DNA of 64,000 nucleotides. It comes from Trichoplax adhaerens. Taxonomy: Eukaryota; Placozoa; Uniplacotomia; Trichoplacea; Trichoplacidae. The notes below the pieces were generated by a model. The model saw nothing but the letters and a program-made list of their open reading frames with translations, ran no database searches and had not been told where the DNA came from. The stretch covers positions 1,557,225-1,621,224 of the forward strand of contig NW_002060955.1 of assembly GCF_000150275.1 (NCBI RefSeq), in the 5' to 3' direction. The translations under genes and the position numbers were made by a program. This document shows positions 1 to 12,075 of the stretch, one piece after another; positions within the stretch are counted from its first letter, which is position 1, and each line of letters opens with the position of its first letter.

Positions 1-27
1 CCAAAATAACATTAAAATCTAAATACG

Positions 28-700
28 TGTGATAGTATTATATACTGTACTATGTTAGAGTAGAAATATCTATGTTGGGATAATTTTGCTTGCCTATCCT
101 TATTTTGATAACTTCTGATTTGGATATACTGTGCTTTAATATGGCACTGACTTTATGTGACAGTAGGATATATGTATACTGAAATTAATAGTCACATTAG
201 GGAACGCGAATTATCTATTACAGTTCGAATCATTATGATTGTAACTTACTTATGGTCGATTGTAAATTATCAAGGAAATGTTCTATGATAGGACATATCG
301 TAATCTGACTTTTCTGTATTAGTCATCAGATGTCTATGTTCGTAAATACTATTGTCTGTATCAAGGAGTAGTAGCTCAAATAAATATCTAATTTAATGAA
401 TGATTCCAAAAATTAATCGTACTAGCTATGACTCATGAGCTATTGAAGAAGAGTATAGAAACGCAATATATCGTGCTGTAACGGTGCTAACTCACTGTAC
501 CAAAATAGTACATGCAATAAAGTCAATTCTTATAATTAATGTTTAACGTAAAATACGAGGCGTCTAAGCTTTTGTGTAGGCTACTAGTGGAGCAAAAGTG
601 TTCCTGATAGTGCAGATATAGCGTTCCTTAATACATGGTTCAAGGAATAGACTTATTGATCGTACATTACGTTCTCGTGTTGCAAAGCTGTTTTATAACA
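28..700 (+). repeat. LTR copy A (solo LTR, diverged)
   Basis: This block aligns by eye along its whole length with 11455-12075, with many substitutions and small indels. It starts TGTGATAG and ends near TATAACA. The flanks 23-27 (ATACG) and 701-705 (ATACT) match at 4 of 5 bases, as expected of an old 5-bp target-site duplication. A weak TATA-like stretch lies near 445 and an AATAAA near 515, the usual order inside an LTR. No pol or gag reading frame is attached, so it is best read as a solo LTR. The right boundary is uncertain by a few bases. Confidence 0.6.
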
Positions 701-3700
701 ATACTATACCAATATAATTCTAAATCTTCATTTATACGCAGATTTAAGACAGTAAAAGAACCTCATAAATTACAGATATTCTTGATGTGAACAATGTTCA
801 AATAAAATCTAAAATTATAGTCCATGAGATCTGAATTTCCTATTACTAAATTGTCAACAGTAAAGATATTTCTATTCAAAATGTTCACCAATATCTTTAT
901 TTTTAATCTACAAGAATTCAATTGTAAATGACGAAGTTCTTATTTGAAAGTAAAAGCTATCTTTTGAAACTTTTAATACAATAATAATAGGAATATTATC
1001 TTCTAAAATATAAGCTTCAAAGAGATTTCTTTAGCCGGACAAGCCAAATTTATTTATTTCGGAACAGACTTCTGCAGCTCAAAATATTCAGTATAGAATT
1101 GACTACATGAAATTTTGGACTTGAAATAGTGGAGTGCTCTTTGATAACCATGTAAAATCTACTCTTGCATACTGATATAATTGGTATATCATTCTTTAAA
1201 TTGTTAAAATTACCACGACTACATCATATGTAAGCAACATCTTAGGATAATTAATAACTATTAACAAGATCATAGAATTCTTAAAAAGTGATTTACTAAA
1301 CATTAATACTTGCCTAGTATAATTTTATAGACAATATCAAAGATTTGAAAAATTACTTTAGATATGGAAAATTATACACATGTAACAATTATCTATCACA
1401 GGGTGCTCTTATTTTACTCTAATGAAGATAAATAACTCAAATGGACGATTTTCCTTCCATTATTAAAAATATAAGCTCTGATTGTTGCTTGATTGCTACT
1501 GGTATGAATTGTTTACAAATATAATACTAAAAATAAATTGAGTGTAAACGCAAAGTCTATGATGCTGACTCAAGCAACGTAATTAAAAAGACCGGAGTTC
1601 TACTTGATATTCATTTCTTGTGAGTTCATTTTTCGATCTATTATCAACACTTATAAATTTTAGCTATATGAACTCATACTTTCCAGAAATCGTTTATAGC
1701 ACCGTAGGAATTGATTCTAATCTTCGGATATTAATTTTTCCTCTGTAGGTATTGATTAAAATATTTTTGAAACTTTTGGTCATTTGTTGCAGATACTACG
1801 TCCAAGATAAGCAGAAATTGTGCCGATACGCTATCGCGATTTGCGAGGAAAGTTTTAAGGTGTATGGGATTAATAAGAATCACAACCGTGTAGTTTATAT
1901 CTCGGCTAAGATATACCAGGGGCAAGATAAAACATCGGAATAGGAAGATCAATGCATGGAAATATCTTAAGAGAAGGAAGAAAAAATTGCATACCACTGA
2001 CTACAAGTACAGTAAAACATTTGTTCTACAGTAAAGAGTCTAATTTTACTAGCATGAATGGCTAATGAAAAACTACTCGATTCGCTACAAAAAGTTTTAG
2101 CCGTAAGCCTGCATAATTCAAACAATATCATAATCTCAAAGAATTAGATTACATATGGTATATCACGAAGCATTTTCAATTTCTACTAATCTTTCTCCAC
2201 AAGTTATTGATAAATCAAACTTCAAAGCGGCACCAAGTTAGGTTTGAAGTCCGATATTTTCATTGTTGCTATATATGAAAGTATAAAGTAAATTATAGAG
2301 GTACTTACATAAATCAATGATCCAGAATTAAGTGCTACTAATATTGGCTTCAGAGATCAGAGCTGAAAAGCAAATTCAAAGCTAATAAAGTACAGTAATC
2401 ATAGGCATACATTCACCGTAGTCTTGAGATATTTAAAAATTATAATTATTTTAAAAAGAAAATTCAATTAGTGCTAGACAGTAGTTCTTTAAATCAATAA
2501 ATCAGTTGTATTAAACGCTGGTAATCATCTGTAGTTATCTACAACTTATCGAACAGTAATATTTCCGAATGTTTTATTACTTCTCATGCATATTTTAGAA
2601 AGTAGATGCTAACTTCCGTAACCACGATATTTTTAGTTTATTACAACATTTTTGAAACAATACCGTATCGTAATAATCATCAGAGTTTAAATTATGTACT
2701 GTGCAGAGACAATATACTCTACATGATAATTTTATTAATTGTCTAACTTGGAATATTCTTCGCTATCAGAGCCAATTTATTTTCAATTTTTAGGAATTTA
2801 AGAATCAAAAATTTCTGAAGACTCACTAGCATATAATAAGCAACGAACATGAATTAAAATGTTTACCTAAAATAAGACTTCACAGTATGTTTTGCATATA
2901 ATAATTTCTAATCTACATATCCTGTGTAATAAATGAGAGAACTAAAATTCTATAAACGATCTACCTTTACATAAGTCTTGTTACGGTACTTGTGCTTCGA
3001 CGTGCAAATAACAATAATAACTTAGGTTATTTAAAATTTAAAATTGTAAAATTTGTCGCGACCGCGATTTGATAAATCGATTGCATTTTTCTAAATTAGT
3101 ATGGCTTACATATCATAATCGTTACAAATGGTGATGCCTATCTGCATCACAGTAATGTGTTAATCGGTGTCATTGACATAGCTGAAATATTTAAGCTACG
3201 CATAAACACTAGACAAGGTAATTTGGAAGATACAGTGGGGGTATTTTAAAGAATTTTTTGGCGTCAAGGGTTTTATTGTTGCTATTACATCAAAAAATTT
3301 GTTGGAATAATAGAATAGGCTTAAGATTACATGAAATTTCATTGTTGTGAATTTGGATTGAAAATACGCACATGCTTCCGTAAATTAAACCTAATTCATA
3401 GCAAACTACCAACTGTAAGTCAGGGCAAGCGAACGAGTAAGATGCCTAGGCTATAATAGATTTCCAGGATCAGATTGCATTCTTATTTAATGAATTAATA
3501 TTATCGGAATGTTGCAACGAATCTAAATGACAGCTCAAGATTATTATGCCTATTTATAATTAAGAATAAGCGGTAGCTAATTTGTAATTCATAGTGAAGA
3601 CTACGCAAATAATCTTGCATCTGTTCGCGAACAAAGTTGAGAGACATAAAGGCGAGATAGTTTTAAAAGAGTTCCAGCTCCCATTCAAAAGAAAACTGGT

Positions 3701-5862
3701 ATCGATAACTGCTGGAAGAAGCGGCTATTATATTTGGATCATTGAAGTAAACAAATCTACAACGTAGCTAAATCATAATATTAGCACAATCACTTTATCA
3801 ATGACTGGTAATAAAGTAAAAGAAGTCAAGGAAAATATTTACGGTAACCAAGACAATTTATAGCCATCGCGTCACCCCTTAAAATTTTTATCAGGTACCA
3901 AATACATTATAAGTCAATGCCATGACTGAAATTGCGATACAAGTAAAATATATGATATGAACAATCTTCTCCCTCTTTGACCCTGCAAATCTGTGTTATA
4001 ACTTAATATGAAGTAGACTCCACTCTTTTAATAGTTTTTTCGTACTAATATAATCGGTTCTGGCCTACCTTTTATCTACGGAGACATTTTTGATCCAGGT
4101 GCGCTATACAACCTAAATACAGTAATAGCAGTTTTAGCCTAGTCCAGAGCCACTCATCCAATTGATCGCTTAACCATTCTTTATTCATGAATGATGCATG
4201 TTCAATGTGTTATATAAATATTAAAAATAGCTACCACTACGATAGGTCCCAAAGGAGATTTGTAACACTGCATAACAACTACAAAAGAAAAAATTCCCTC
4301 TAATATTTATGAGAAAATATTTGATAACATAATTGAATATCAGATTATCCGAGTAGACGATAATGATTTCAATTTATTTGCACAATTGAATTCAATTTCA
4401 TAGCTACTGAAATCTTTTTAGAATTGACAACGTCATGAAAGGCAAATAGTACCTTTATATAGATTGACATTTGCCAAAATCTTATTGTAATCGATCCTTT
4501 AATTTTGGTAAATTGATGGAAATCTGACAAATTTCTTGGCGTATCTAAGTAGTTTTTATCGTTAGATGAAGAATAAACTGCTGAATTTTTTAGAATCATT
4601 GACAGTTGTACTTTATATCTTCAGGACAGGTCACGAATTAATAGTTGTAGATAATTTTTATTCTGCATAAGTGGTTTACTACCCAAACATTCTTGCAATT
4701 GTATTATTTATAAACTCTATCTTATTTTTTTATGTAATTTCATTAATCAATGCTTAAACTAGAACAATATTTGTCATCTAGCCTAGCAACAAGGTCATTA
4801 AGTAAGCGCATTAATAATATTAAATACCCTACAGGATTTAGAAATTGGAATTTGAACGCGCTACAGACAATAAAATATTTATATGTAATTCTCTCCTTTA
4901 CTATCTCATCATATTTATAGAAATGTGATGTTGAAATTAAAAAAAATTGTTCATCTGGTCTCTAGCATTTTTGTAGGAATGTTTGAATAACCTGTAAATT
5001 ATGTCAATTATTCAGGTAAAAATTTTAATTTAGTAGTTATTCAGTAGATGACAGACTTATCCATCTTTTGAATCAAAATTGTACTAATATTAATACACTA
5101 ATCTTAGATTTCAACTATTTCATTTATTTTTCATACAGAGATATAAATATATCCTAAATATTTAATTCATAAAAAGCTGTCTGAATTTCAATTAAAAATT
5201 TTGTTATCATCTGCATATCTAATTTTCAGAAAATGCAAACAAAGATTAAATGATAAAGCAGTTACTTGCTCTATCTATTTGGATAATTTAAGAGATTATG
5301 AGTACATTATAGATTCTCATTATTATTACTATCATTAATGGTTTTTGTCTGCGTTTGCGATTGAATTGATCTCCTTAACAATTGTCTGGAACGAGTATTA
5401 TCCGTTATTAGGCTCTTTGTTAAACAATCATTCAATAAAATTTATTAGTAGTTTAATAATAAATGTACCAACTAGTATTTATTACAGGCTCTCCTCAGAA
5501 ATATTCCATTTGTATCTTCTCTGCCAATTAATAGAAGCATATAAAATTTCTCAAATATTCGACATTCGAAAGAAGTGCTGGCCATAAAAGTCACCTCTAC
5601 AATAATAATTTGAACCTACTTTTAATCTGGATTAGTTTAGACGATGAATCATGTTTAACTAATACAATTAGGATTTACTATTGTTTTCTACGTTTGCTGT
5701 TAACTTTAATAGTAATTAAAATTCTGCGGTAACAGTAGCTATCAAATAAATCAACGATCCTGGTTTCTAAGTTATTTAAATTCTTGGGCATAATTGTTCA
5801 GCTATTCCATTCGTGATACCTTTTGTTAGAAGAGAGCTAGCGAGTTTATTGGAAGTGAAGTC
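701..5862. other. Intergenic, AT-rich, no gene recognised
   Basis: No reading frame here looks like a protein. The longest (80 codons at 5345-5587, needing a non-ATG start) has ordinary AT-rich composition and no family resemblance. No tRNA-like or repeat structure was recognised, although old, unrecognisable transposon debris is likely. Confidence 0.5.
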
Positions 5863-6945
5863 ATGACTGGTTATCATGAAATTTTTGCGAATACTACATA
5901 CGGTGATCATAGCCATCACGATGATGTTGGTCATACTCATGGTGTGAATGGATTCCATGCAACATTCTACTGGATAGCGGCTGTAACAACTATTCCATTT
6001 TCTTGCATCGGTTTGATTATGAATGTATTCCTCGCTTTCCTTTTCATTAAGGATAAATTTTTTCATACTATATCATATACTTTAATGCTGGTTTCCATTA
6101 TTTCTGATTCTATTTCTAATTTCGCTGTTATAACAAATTACGTCTATTTATTGGGCACAAGTTTCGATCATAGCTATGGTGTTATATTATGCAAGCTAGT
6201 AAACTACTGCTTACTAGCATCATATGGTATATCCATCTTAAATTTATCCTTAATCGGTATCACGCGCTATTTCGCTATTGTTAGACCTTATTGTTTATTT
6301 TACCGCAAATATAGACACAAAATTATCCTGATAGCAGAATTATTCATTTGCATATCGGCATTATCATTAGCAATACCATCTCTATTTTATGTAGAAACCT
6401 ATCACCAAGATGCCGTACTTTGTGGCTTTATTCGCGTTTCTAAATCTGTCTCAACTTACCTAATCACAATAGTATTTTTCCTTTACTTATTACCCTCCAT
6501 AATTATAGGCCTAGTCTATGGGAGAATTATTAAACATCAGCGTAAATATATTCGACCCGGGCAACCAAGCAATGAACAACAGGCAGATGAGCGAATTAGA
6601 AAACGTAAATTTATTAGGATGCTAATCAGTATTACATTGCCTTACATTTTAATCACCTGGCCATATTTTGTGACTTTGGCAGGATTTTCTATTACACATC
6701 ACTCTATGCGATACCTATTGAACGAAAATAAAGCGTTATTTGTGTTGGCATTTTGTAGCTTATCGATCACTTCTAGTATTACCGTATTGAATCCAATTTT
6801 CCTTTTAAAATTCGGTAGTTGCATTCGTAGCAGAGTCGTCTTCTTACTAAACAGAATGGGTATCACTGCGGCAGCAATTCAACCTGAAATTACTATTGTT
6901 GGAAATAAAACTACTATATCTCTATTAGAAAAAAGTAAATCCTAA
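5863..6945 (+). CDS. Rhodopsin-class GPCR 1 (histidine-rich N-terminus, TRY variant)
   Basis: Single-exon gene for a 360-residue seven-helix plasma-membrane receptor; ligand unknown. Seen in the sequence: a short N-terminus with an N-T-T glycosylation site (10-12) and a histidine cluster (H5, 16, 18, 19, 24, 26, 32); TM1 about 35-62 with N54 (1.50); TM2 with D82 (2.50); TM3 with C110 (3.25) and T134-R135-Y136 in place of D-R-Y; TM4 lacking the usual Trp; an ECL2 cysteine C187 for the disulfide; TM5 with P211 and Y219; a short basic third loop starting at 221 with H-Q-R-K-Y-I-R-P-G; TM6 with W266-P267; TM7 with N310-P311 ending in Leu rather than Tyr. The tail has about 45 residues. AATAAA lies at 7088-7093. 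Three sibling genes are downstream on the same strand. The opsin retinal lysine is absent (Ser at the equivalent position). Class assignment is firm; ligand and coupling cannot be read. It is the most divergent intact member. Confidence 0.95.
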   Translation: MTGYHEIFANTTYGDHSHHDDVGHTHGVNGFHATFYWIAAVTTIPFSCIGLIMNVFLAFLFIKDKFFHTISYTLMLVSIISDSISNFAVITNYVYLLGTSFDHSYGVILCKLVNYCLLASYGISILNLSLIGITRYFAIVRPYCLFYRKYRHKIILIAELFICISALSLAIPSLFYVETYHQDAVLCGFIRVSKSVSTYLITIVFFLYLLPSIIIGLVYGRIIKHQRKYIRPGQPSNEQQADERIRKRKFIRMLISITLPYILITWPYFVTLAGFSITHHSMRYLLNENKALFVLAFCSLSITSSITVLNPIFLLKFGSCIRSRVVFLLNRMGITAAAIQPEITIVGNKTTISLLEKSKS

Positions 6946-9000
6946 ACGAAACCGTAACATTTTTTTATTAACGTCATAAATCTACACATATCGTTTAACC
7001 AAAAATATCAATCTCGTTTATATGAAATTATTACTAGTGATTCTTCAGTATAGTGAACGATTCTAGTAAAAACAGGATATAATTTCCAATAAAATCTTAA
7101 TTTGGATATTTCTAAGACCAGCTAACTTGTTAGCTTTTCACTTAGGTAAATTATAGGTTTACAATAATTTAAACATAGATTATCACATATTAATCATAAC
7201 GTTGAACATAGCCTTCACATTCTTACGTGAATGAAAATGAATTTATTATAAAATGTAACATTAATCTAATAAGTTGCAATGAAGGTAATTTTTGAATCCT
7301 CCTTTATAGTACATATTTCCTTTAGAATTGATTGTCATTTGTAAAAATTAAATAATGTAGTTATAGAGTTTATGCACACAATGTTATAATTTGAGTAATG
7401 TTATTTGATGGCTGAATTTGTTCTAAAATTACACTAGCTGGTTTATTATTACTTCAGCTATATAAAACCGATTGCTTTATCTACTTATACCCCGTCTTGT
7501 AATTCATAAATGTCACCTTTTCCTAATTTTTATCGTATGCTGCATTCTGTAGATGTTGATTTTAACCGATTTTTATGCCGCTAAATTGTTAATTTTATGA
7601 GCTAACTATCTTAACTTTAACATAATCTTACTAAAATTAATTTATTCATTGCTAGTAAGATAATTAAAGTAGGCAAGAAAATTAGTAATTTAGATACGTC
7701 CTTTTAATTAACGAAAAGAAAACATTTCAAGTTATCCGTAAGAATTTTTATAAATGCTTAGTTCTTTCCCTTTATTAATAACTGATTAAGGAACTGTAAT
7801 CGAATTTCATCTCTACTTCATTTCAATGTTAAATCAGTATTTGGCTTATATGCATCATTTCTTTTATCCCATTGTTCAATTTATTTATTTTAGAGTTAAT
7901 AATGATAGTTATCTTCCTGAAAATCAGGTTTACTTTTGGCAATTATTTCCTAGCCAAGTACACCTAAAATTTTCTTTTTCTATCTCAAAGCCACACTCAA
8001 ATTGTATTAATAACTTCGATATCATCATAAATATCTACTCACTTGTTACTACTATATACTGTCTTTTCACGTCAAGGATAATGATGATAGATAGACTACT
8101 TGCTCACAGACTCTAAAGTCAATCTTAGCGTGTTCCATGTTCACTTTATCTATTTATTACTCATGGAGTGATTGGCCTTAGTATATATTATTAATCTTTA
8201 GGTGTGACCATTTATATAGTGCAATTGTCTTCAATTAGTAATTTTTACATGAGTATAGCTGCATGAATTTGACAATGTTTAAGGTCTTCATAAACTAAGT
8301 CAATAAAGAGAGCGCTAAGAGGATAATAGATTATTAAATAAATTCTGATCTTTTTTTTCGTCTATAACTCAACTTCTATAGTTTGGTTTTGTGTTCAGTT
8401 ACTCATAGGTAACTTTTTATTAAAAATTCAGGACTAAAAAACTTTCATCGCATAAATTCGTAGCTGATAACCATTACGCGTGCACGTAAAGCTTTAAAAT
8501 AGATGCAATCTAGTTCTAGATTATTAAACTTAACTTGTATACATTTACCAAGTTATTCCTTTTGATCCATTATACAAGCGTATAAATCTTCTGCATTAAT
8601 TGGTTACATTAATTGGTCCCAAGTGATTTAAATCTTTAATCATAGGTATTTTCGTTAAGATTTTTCATTATCATCAATTTGATATCAGATATAATTTTCT
8701 GACCAGAAAATATTAATTCAAAATTTAATAGCCTATTGTTGCATTGGGGCAATTTCAATAACTCCAGAACAGTTATTGTTCCAATATTCGTATTTTGATA
8801 TCCGATGATTGCTTTGAAATCGCATGTGTCATTGTAAAACAGTTTCTCTTACCGAATTTATGAAATAAAAAGTTGCAATGACCGCGTAATAGACTCTTAC
8901 TATTGCTGTAGCTTTGCTTACGTAATCCAAAATTTGAGAGAACAAAATTGAGTAATTCTCTAATGTGATCCACGAAAGCCAATACCGAAAAAACAGCCTA
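6946..9000. other. Intergenic, AT-rich
   Basis: 3' flank of GPCR 1 with a plausible poly(A) signal at 7088-7093. A 96-codon open frame at 7826-8116 has no recognisable motif and is likely chance. Nothing else is supported. Confidence 0.45.
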
Positions 9001-9019
9001 GAATAATAACATTTATTAG

Positions 9020-9110
9020 CACGGCCGCCTATCGGAGAAAAATTTTGATTTCCTTCTCACACAAGAATAGTTAAAAATGACTAAGAAAAACTGGATAATA
9101 CCACATAGTC
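9020..9110 (+). repeat. Fragment similar to 12140-12230
   Basis: About 90 bp resembles 12140-12230 by eye; the clearest shared stretch is AAAATGRCTAAGAMAAACYGG. The second copy lies just downstream of LTR copy C, so both may be pieces of the internal 5' region of one LTR retrotransposon family. Divergence is high and neither copy keeps a useful reading frame. Confidence 0.4.
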
Positions 9111-9924
9111 AAATTTTACGAGCAAGTCACTTCCACACAAACTATACAAATAATCGCTTCCATTCTATAGCAAAGCAAAGGATATTATGTCTAATATTCG
9201 AATCTTATGGCCTATAACTAGCCTTAAGAGAGGAAATACAAATCTTCATTAGTTTTTAAATTATATCTTTAATATCAATTAACTATGTAATTTTAAACTT
9301 TAGTGATAAAATAGATTTCAATCAAATCTGCAATGTTTGAGTTGAATAAATCCACTGTATACGGCAAAAATTAGATCGATTAAACTGCTATTGCCACTGA
9401 ATTGGACTATAGACAATGTCAACCACAAAATTTATCAAAGATTCCAAATTGATAATAATTATAATTATTGAATACCATTCATCAATATTCGGCTAACTAA
9501 AAGCTATAGTAATGCTGAGTTAACAGCTGTATGGATATCAGCTCATACCGTTAATATATACAGTAGGTATAAAAATCTAAAGCATTGAAAATACACTATT
9601 GCCCAATTCAGTTAATGCCAATAAATGAAATAATAATGATCAAATTCAGCAAAGAAAATATTCTACAATTTTGGATTTATCTAATATATTTGCGGATGCT
9701 TACTCTCATATCGGCAAAGTCTGATCAGCGATAACAGTCTGATCAGATATCACGACATCGCCGTTGAATATGTCAGGAGAAAATCAACCGGTACTTGATT
9801 TTCTACTTTAAATTCGAACCGTATATGCGATATTTCATATTAAATTGGACGTTATATCGGTCGAAGCAATATACATATTTACTTATTTACAAATATTTTG
9901 CAATCATGTTAATTTATTACCGCG

Positions 9925-10825
9925 CTATGGTATCTCTGTAACTTCATTTACTTTGCGAAAATCTACGCACGGACGAAATCCGTGATCCCACTTTTTTACT
10001 AATAATAGAGGTGATGCCCAAGGGCTTTTAGACGGGACAATCACACCAAGTCTTAACATTTCATCGATCTCTTTATTTACTAGTCTCCATTTAGCATAAG
10101 AAATTGCATAGGGCTTCGGCCTAATTAATGTTTGTTTATTCAACCGAATCTTGTACAAAACCGCATTTGTTCGTCCTAATTCAGTACTAAATAATTCCAG
10201 GGATCTACGAATTTATGTTTTGAATGGTTACTATTGCTTCTTATTCAACTTGCTACCAGTTGAGCATAATTTATAGATTGTTTCTAAATCTTGTTTCGCT
10301 TCCGTAACCTGTACTTGATTGATTTCCTCTTCTTCATCTAACCCCCATTTATATTTTTTGAATAAATTAATATGCTCTATATGAGTCGGTTTCACTCGAT
10401 CATCGGTTTGTATTTTATACGGTACACGCAATAGTTTATTTAGTATGGGCCATCATATTTGAGATCAAGCTTTTTACGGGGTATTGATGAAAAGAACAAA
10501 ACTCCATCTTCGATCTCTAAACTTCGACTCTTAGCCTTACTATCATAATATTGTTTTCGGTTCTTCGCCGCCTCCTCTGCTGATGCTTTTGCTTGTTCGA
10601 GTAGACTAGCGTAGAGATCTTGAATCTTCATTAACTCGTTGCCCTTCATCTGTTCGATTTCACCTTCCTCAGAATTCGTAGTCCATTGTTCTTCATTCTA
10701 TCTAATGGTCCTCTGACTTTCCAACCATATAATAAATCAAATGGTGCTAACCCAGTAGTTTCATGAGCGATGTCTTTGCACACAAATAGTAAGTATGGAA
10801 GACAATGTGACGAAGCTCCCTCCGA
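9925..10825 (-). mobile_element. Truncated Ty3/gypsy-type pol fragment, integrase before reverse transcriptase
   Basis: Read on the - strand from high to low coordinates. First comes the end of an integrase core (about 10825-10690; motif L-L-Y-G-W followed by R-G-P-L-D), then after a frame change the C-terminal GPY/F module (K-Y-D-G-P-Y, near 10440). A short segment follows that still reads P-T-H-I-E-H-I-N-L-F (about 10430-10360), then an acidic linker ending in a stop near 10231. About 30 bp later the N-terminal part of a reverse transcriptase starts (F-S-T-E-L-G, then W-A-S-P-L-L-L-V-K-K and C-V-D-F-R-K; about 10205-9925). RT breaks off before its catalytic Asp motifs. Both ends are truncated and the frame is broken, so it is inactive. 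GPY/F and the RT motifs are Ty3/gypsy hallmarks, but that group normally has RT before integrase. The order here is like Gmr1-type elements. A rearrangement is the alternative. LTR-like sequence B, on the opposite strand, overlaps or abuts its upstream end. Confidence 0.85.
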
Positions 10826-11383
10826 AATGAATAATATTTTGATCTAATATGTGTAATAATGTTATTATGAAGGTTGCTGATCTCAACAATAACCTAGTTG
10901 TTAATTGAGTTTTATTATTAATTATCGTAGTAATATACAGAGTGGATATTGTGTTAGCAATTAAATGTCAAGCTGTGAAGATTATTATGTTGGTTAATAA
11001 GGTGTTAATTAATAATATTAATTAGTGGCAAGTATTAAGTAACACTTGATCTATTCGGATCTATAGTAAGCCTGTATTGCACATTATATAATTTAATGTT
11101 AAAAATTAACACCGGGGTTATTTGTGTGACGCATGAAACTGTATATAAGCTTGATTATTATTTTTTAATCTCAGTTCCACTGAGGCTAACGTAGAGTACA
11201 CTGATACAAACGTAAAAGGGCTAGTAATAAATATACTTATTATCCTAAACCTGTCGTTCGACTCAATTACTATAGTATAGGAATAACTTAGTTTTCCGTT
11301 ACTGAGGATCTCCGGAGTTAATCGGAGAACCAGAAGAGTAGATAGACCAGTTTAGGTACGATCACAAAAGCTATTTTGTGACA
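10806..11383 (+). repeat. LTR-like sequence B
   Basis: It has LTR layout in + orientation: TGTGACG at the left edge, a TATA box (GTATATAAG, about 11143), an AATAAA (about 11225), a U5-like stretch with CTCCGGAG, and a right end in which CACAAAA and TTTTGTG form a hairpin before ACA. The right half resembles the U5 parts of copies D and F. No target-site duplication is seen (GACAA left, GGGTT right), so the left edge is uncertain, or a second insertion has rearranged the site. It lies head-on to the gypsy fragment and seems to have broken its integrase. Confidence 0.5.
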
Positions 11384-11454
11384 GGGTTATTAGCTCTAGG
11401 TTCGTAATCCGTCAACTCAAAATTCTGAGTTATTAAAATCGAGCAAATCCCTGA

Positions 11455-12075
11455 TGTGACACTGCTACAGTGTTATACAATGTAATATCGAGATTATAGT
11501 AAAAACTTCTATGTTAGGATGGCTTTGTTGATTTACCCTTATATGAAGAGTTTCTAATTTAGATATGTGATATTTAAATATAGCACTAGCTTTTATGGTG
11601 ATATGTACAGCCTACTGAGATCAGTAGTTTAATTTGGGAATCGGGAATAATCTGCTTACAATTCAAATCGCTATGATTGTAGTTTACTGATGGTAGATTG
11701 TAGATTATCGTAGAAATGTTCCGTGATAGGACGTATTGTAATCTAACAATTTTATATTAGTCATTTGTCGTCTGTGTTCGTAAATACTGTTATCTTCATT
11801 ACGTAGCAATAGATAAAATTAGCTTTTGATTCATTTTCAGGTTTCAACGTTCAAATTACTAACTAGGATATCTTTGCTATTGTAAAAGAGTATATAAATA
11901 CGATAAATCGTATAATAAACTTAGTTTTTATAATTAGTGTTTAACGTAAGATACGATGCGTCTAAGCCTTTTTTTAGTCTACTAGCATGGGAAAAGTGTC
12001 CCTGATTCGTGGTTCAGGGAATCGACTGTTTGATCGTGCATTACGTTATCTTGTTACAAAGCTGTTTGTGAAACA
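11455..12075 (+). repeat. LTR copy C
   Basis: Homologous to copy A (28-700) throughout. It begins TGTGA and then an inverted repeat CACTG/CAGTG. It has a TATA box (GTATATAAATA, about 11889) and a poly(A)-like AATAAA (about 11912), and ends in a hairpin-forming CTGTTTGTGAAACAG. Flanks do not match (CCTGA versus GACAC). With the 12140-12230 repeat just downstream, this may be the 5' LTR of a decayed element rather than a solo LTR. Confidence 0.6.

Noticed and set aside
223-235. tRNA B-box-like AGTTCGAATC
   Set aside because: No matching A-box or cloverleaf stems around it, and the homologous spot in LTR C does not keep it.
2979-3000. Possible LTR start (TGTTACGGTAC)
   Set aside because: No TATA, poly(A) signal, matching 3' end or target-site duplication within the next 700 bp.
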